From Prochlorococcus sp. AG-402-N17 (GTDB taxonomy: Bacteria; Cyanobacteriota; Cyanobacteriia; PCC-6307; Cyanobiaceae), in assembly GCA_003216455.1 (NCBI GenBank), contig QCIV01000001.1, positions 62,001-126,000 on the forward strand: a DNA stretch of 64,000 nucleotides. The letters run 5' to 3'. Shown in pieces: positions 63,200-64,000 of the stretch. Numbering within the stretch: position 1 is the stretch's first letter; every line of letters begins with the position of its first letter. Below the pieces are notes generated by a model. The model was given only the letters and a program-made list of their open reading frames with translations, searched no databases and had not been told where the DNA came from. Made by a program: the position numbers and the translations under genes.

Positions 63200-63751
63200 T
63201 TAATTGCCATATTCATACCCTCTTTTACACCATTGTCCATTTTTGCTTGATAAAAAATTAATAACTTTTTTATCTCCCCAAAATTCTGCTTTAAGAAAGT
63301 TACTGCATGCTGAAGTTTTATCACCCATTTCTCCATATATGTTTCCCATTTCCCTATAAAAATTATAATCTTCTGGATAATATCTTGATGCTGTTTTATG
63401 TATTTTAAGCGCTCCTTCAATATCGCCATCATCATATTTTTTCCAAGCGTTATTCCAGTATTCCATTTGAGTTAACTTTTGTTCTTTTTGAAAAGTTACT
63501 TCTCCCTTAAAACAGTTTTTTGCTTTCATTTTTTCTATAGTTCTCTCTCCCCATTCTTTTGTATCTTCCGATTCTAGATACAGCGCTAATTCATCAATAA
63601 TATCTTCATAAGGCATTAATTCATATTTTATTTTATTGCAATATGATTTTGCCATTAATCCTGATTGTGTGAAATCCTCTGCTCTCAACGTTGGTGCAAA
63701 TACCAGAAAAACAAAGGAGAGAGGAATTAATTTAAATATTTTTTTCATCAT
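63200..63751 (-). CDS. secreted hypothetical protein with TPR-like segment
   Basis: Signal peptide MMKKIFKLIPLSFVFLVFAPTLRAED; YWNNAWKKYDDGDIEGALKIHKTASRYYPEDYNFYREMGNIYGEMGDKTSACSNFLKAE. Confidence 0.65.
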   Translation of the reverse strand: MMKKIFKLIPLSFVFLVFAPTLRAEDFTQSGLMAKSYCNKIKYELMPYEDIIDELALYLESEDTKEWGERTIEKMKAKNCFKGEVTFQKEQKLTQMEYWNNAWKKYDDGDIEGALKIHKTASRYYPEDYNFYREMGNIYGEMGDKTSACSNFLKAEFWGDKKVINFLSSKNGQWCKRGYEYGN

Positions 63752-64000
63752 CGTTTTGAAATTTACAAAAATACTATCATCAATTAAAATTCATAGCATT
63801 TTTCCAAGATTAAAATCACTTAAAAAAATTATGTTATTACTTTACATTTATTACTTTTCACCCTATTTCAAAATTCTGATTTTTAATAAGAATTAGTTCA
63901 TTTACTAATTTGCTAACTTCCAGAAAGATCAAAGTTGTTATTTAAGAGCAGAAAGTATGGAAGTTCAGTACTAATTTTTATCACAAAAAAGGAAGCGATA

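Noticed and set aside
63190-63435. 81-aa minus-strand ORF
   Set aside because: Alternate frame inside the longer signal-peptide-bearing ORF 63200-63751.

Overview
The window reads as a compact, AT-rich core-genome segment of a high-light-adapted Prochlorococcus-like picocyanobacterium. Lineage is inferred from gene content and small photosystem II genes; no database search was run. Nearly all of it is ordinary housekeeping, photosynthesis and nitrogen-control content: trmB, glmM, thyX-dcd-cobO, ntcA, psbH/psbN/psbI, leuCD, glyA, murJ, amt, ispH, purH, cobS, tgt, psbK, pyrE, hisB, fabI, chlD, mla-type ABC genes, ndhCKJ, rub-ycf48-psbEFLJ, mtnP, cca and pcrA. There are two tRNAs (Arg-ACG and a CAT-anticodon tRNA). 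The psbN, psbI, psbK, psbF and true psbL frames are too short for, or mis-framed in, the supplied ORF track and were read by hand. The most notable items are: (i) a reduced, solitary phycoerythrin beta-subunit gene that keeps only the Cys82-type chromophore site, convergent with a CpeS-type lyase and a 59-aa ORF; (ii) a two-domain oxidoreductase-SelD fusion with a Cys catalytic site and no selenium-utilisation partner in the window; (iii) a non-coding tandem duplication (about 130 nt, two copies) at 62.8-63.1 kb, each copy carrying a tRNA-Phe-like 3' end (T-arm plus acceptor end) followed by a hairpin, next to recurring GTATGGAA motifs; (iv) a perfect GTA-N8-TAC NtcA site with a correctly spaced -10 element upstream of amt, followed by a terminator-like hairpin in the predicted 5' leader. 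No CRISPR array, transposase, integrase, rRNA or clearly novel multi-gene defence system was seen.
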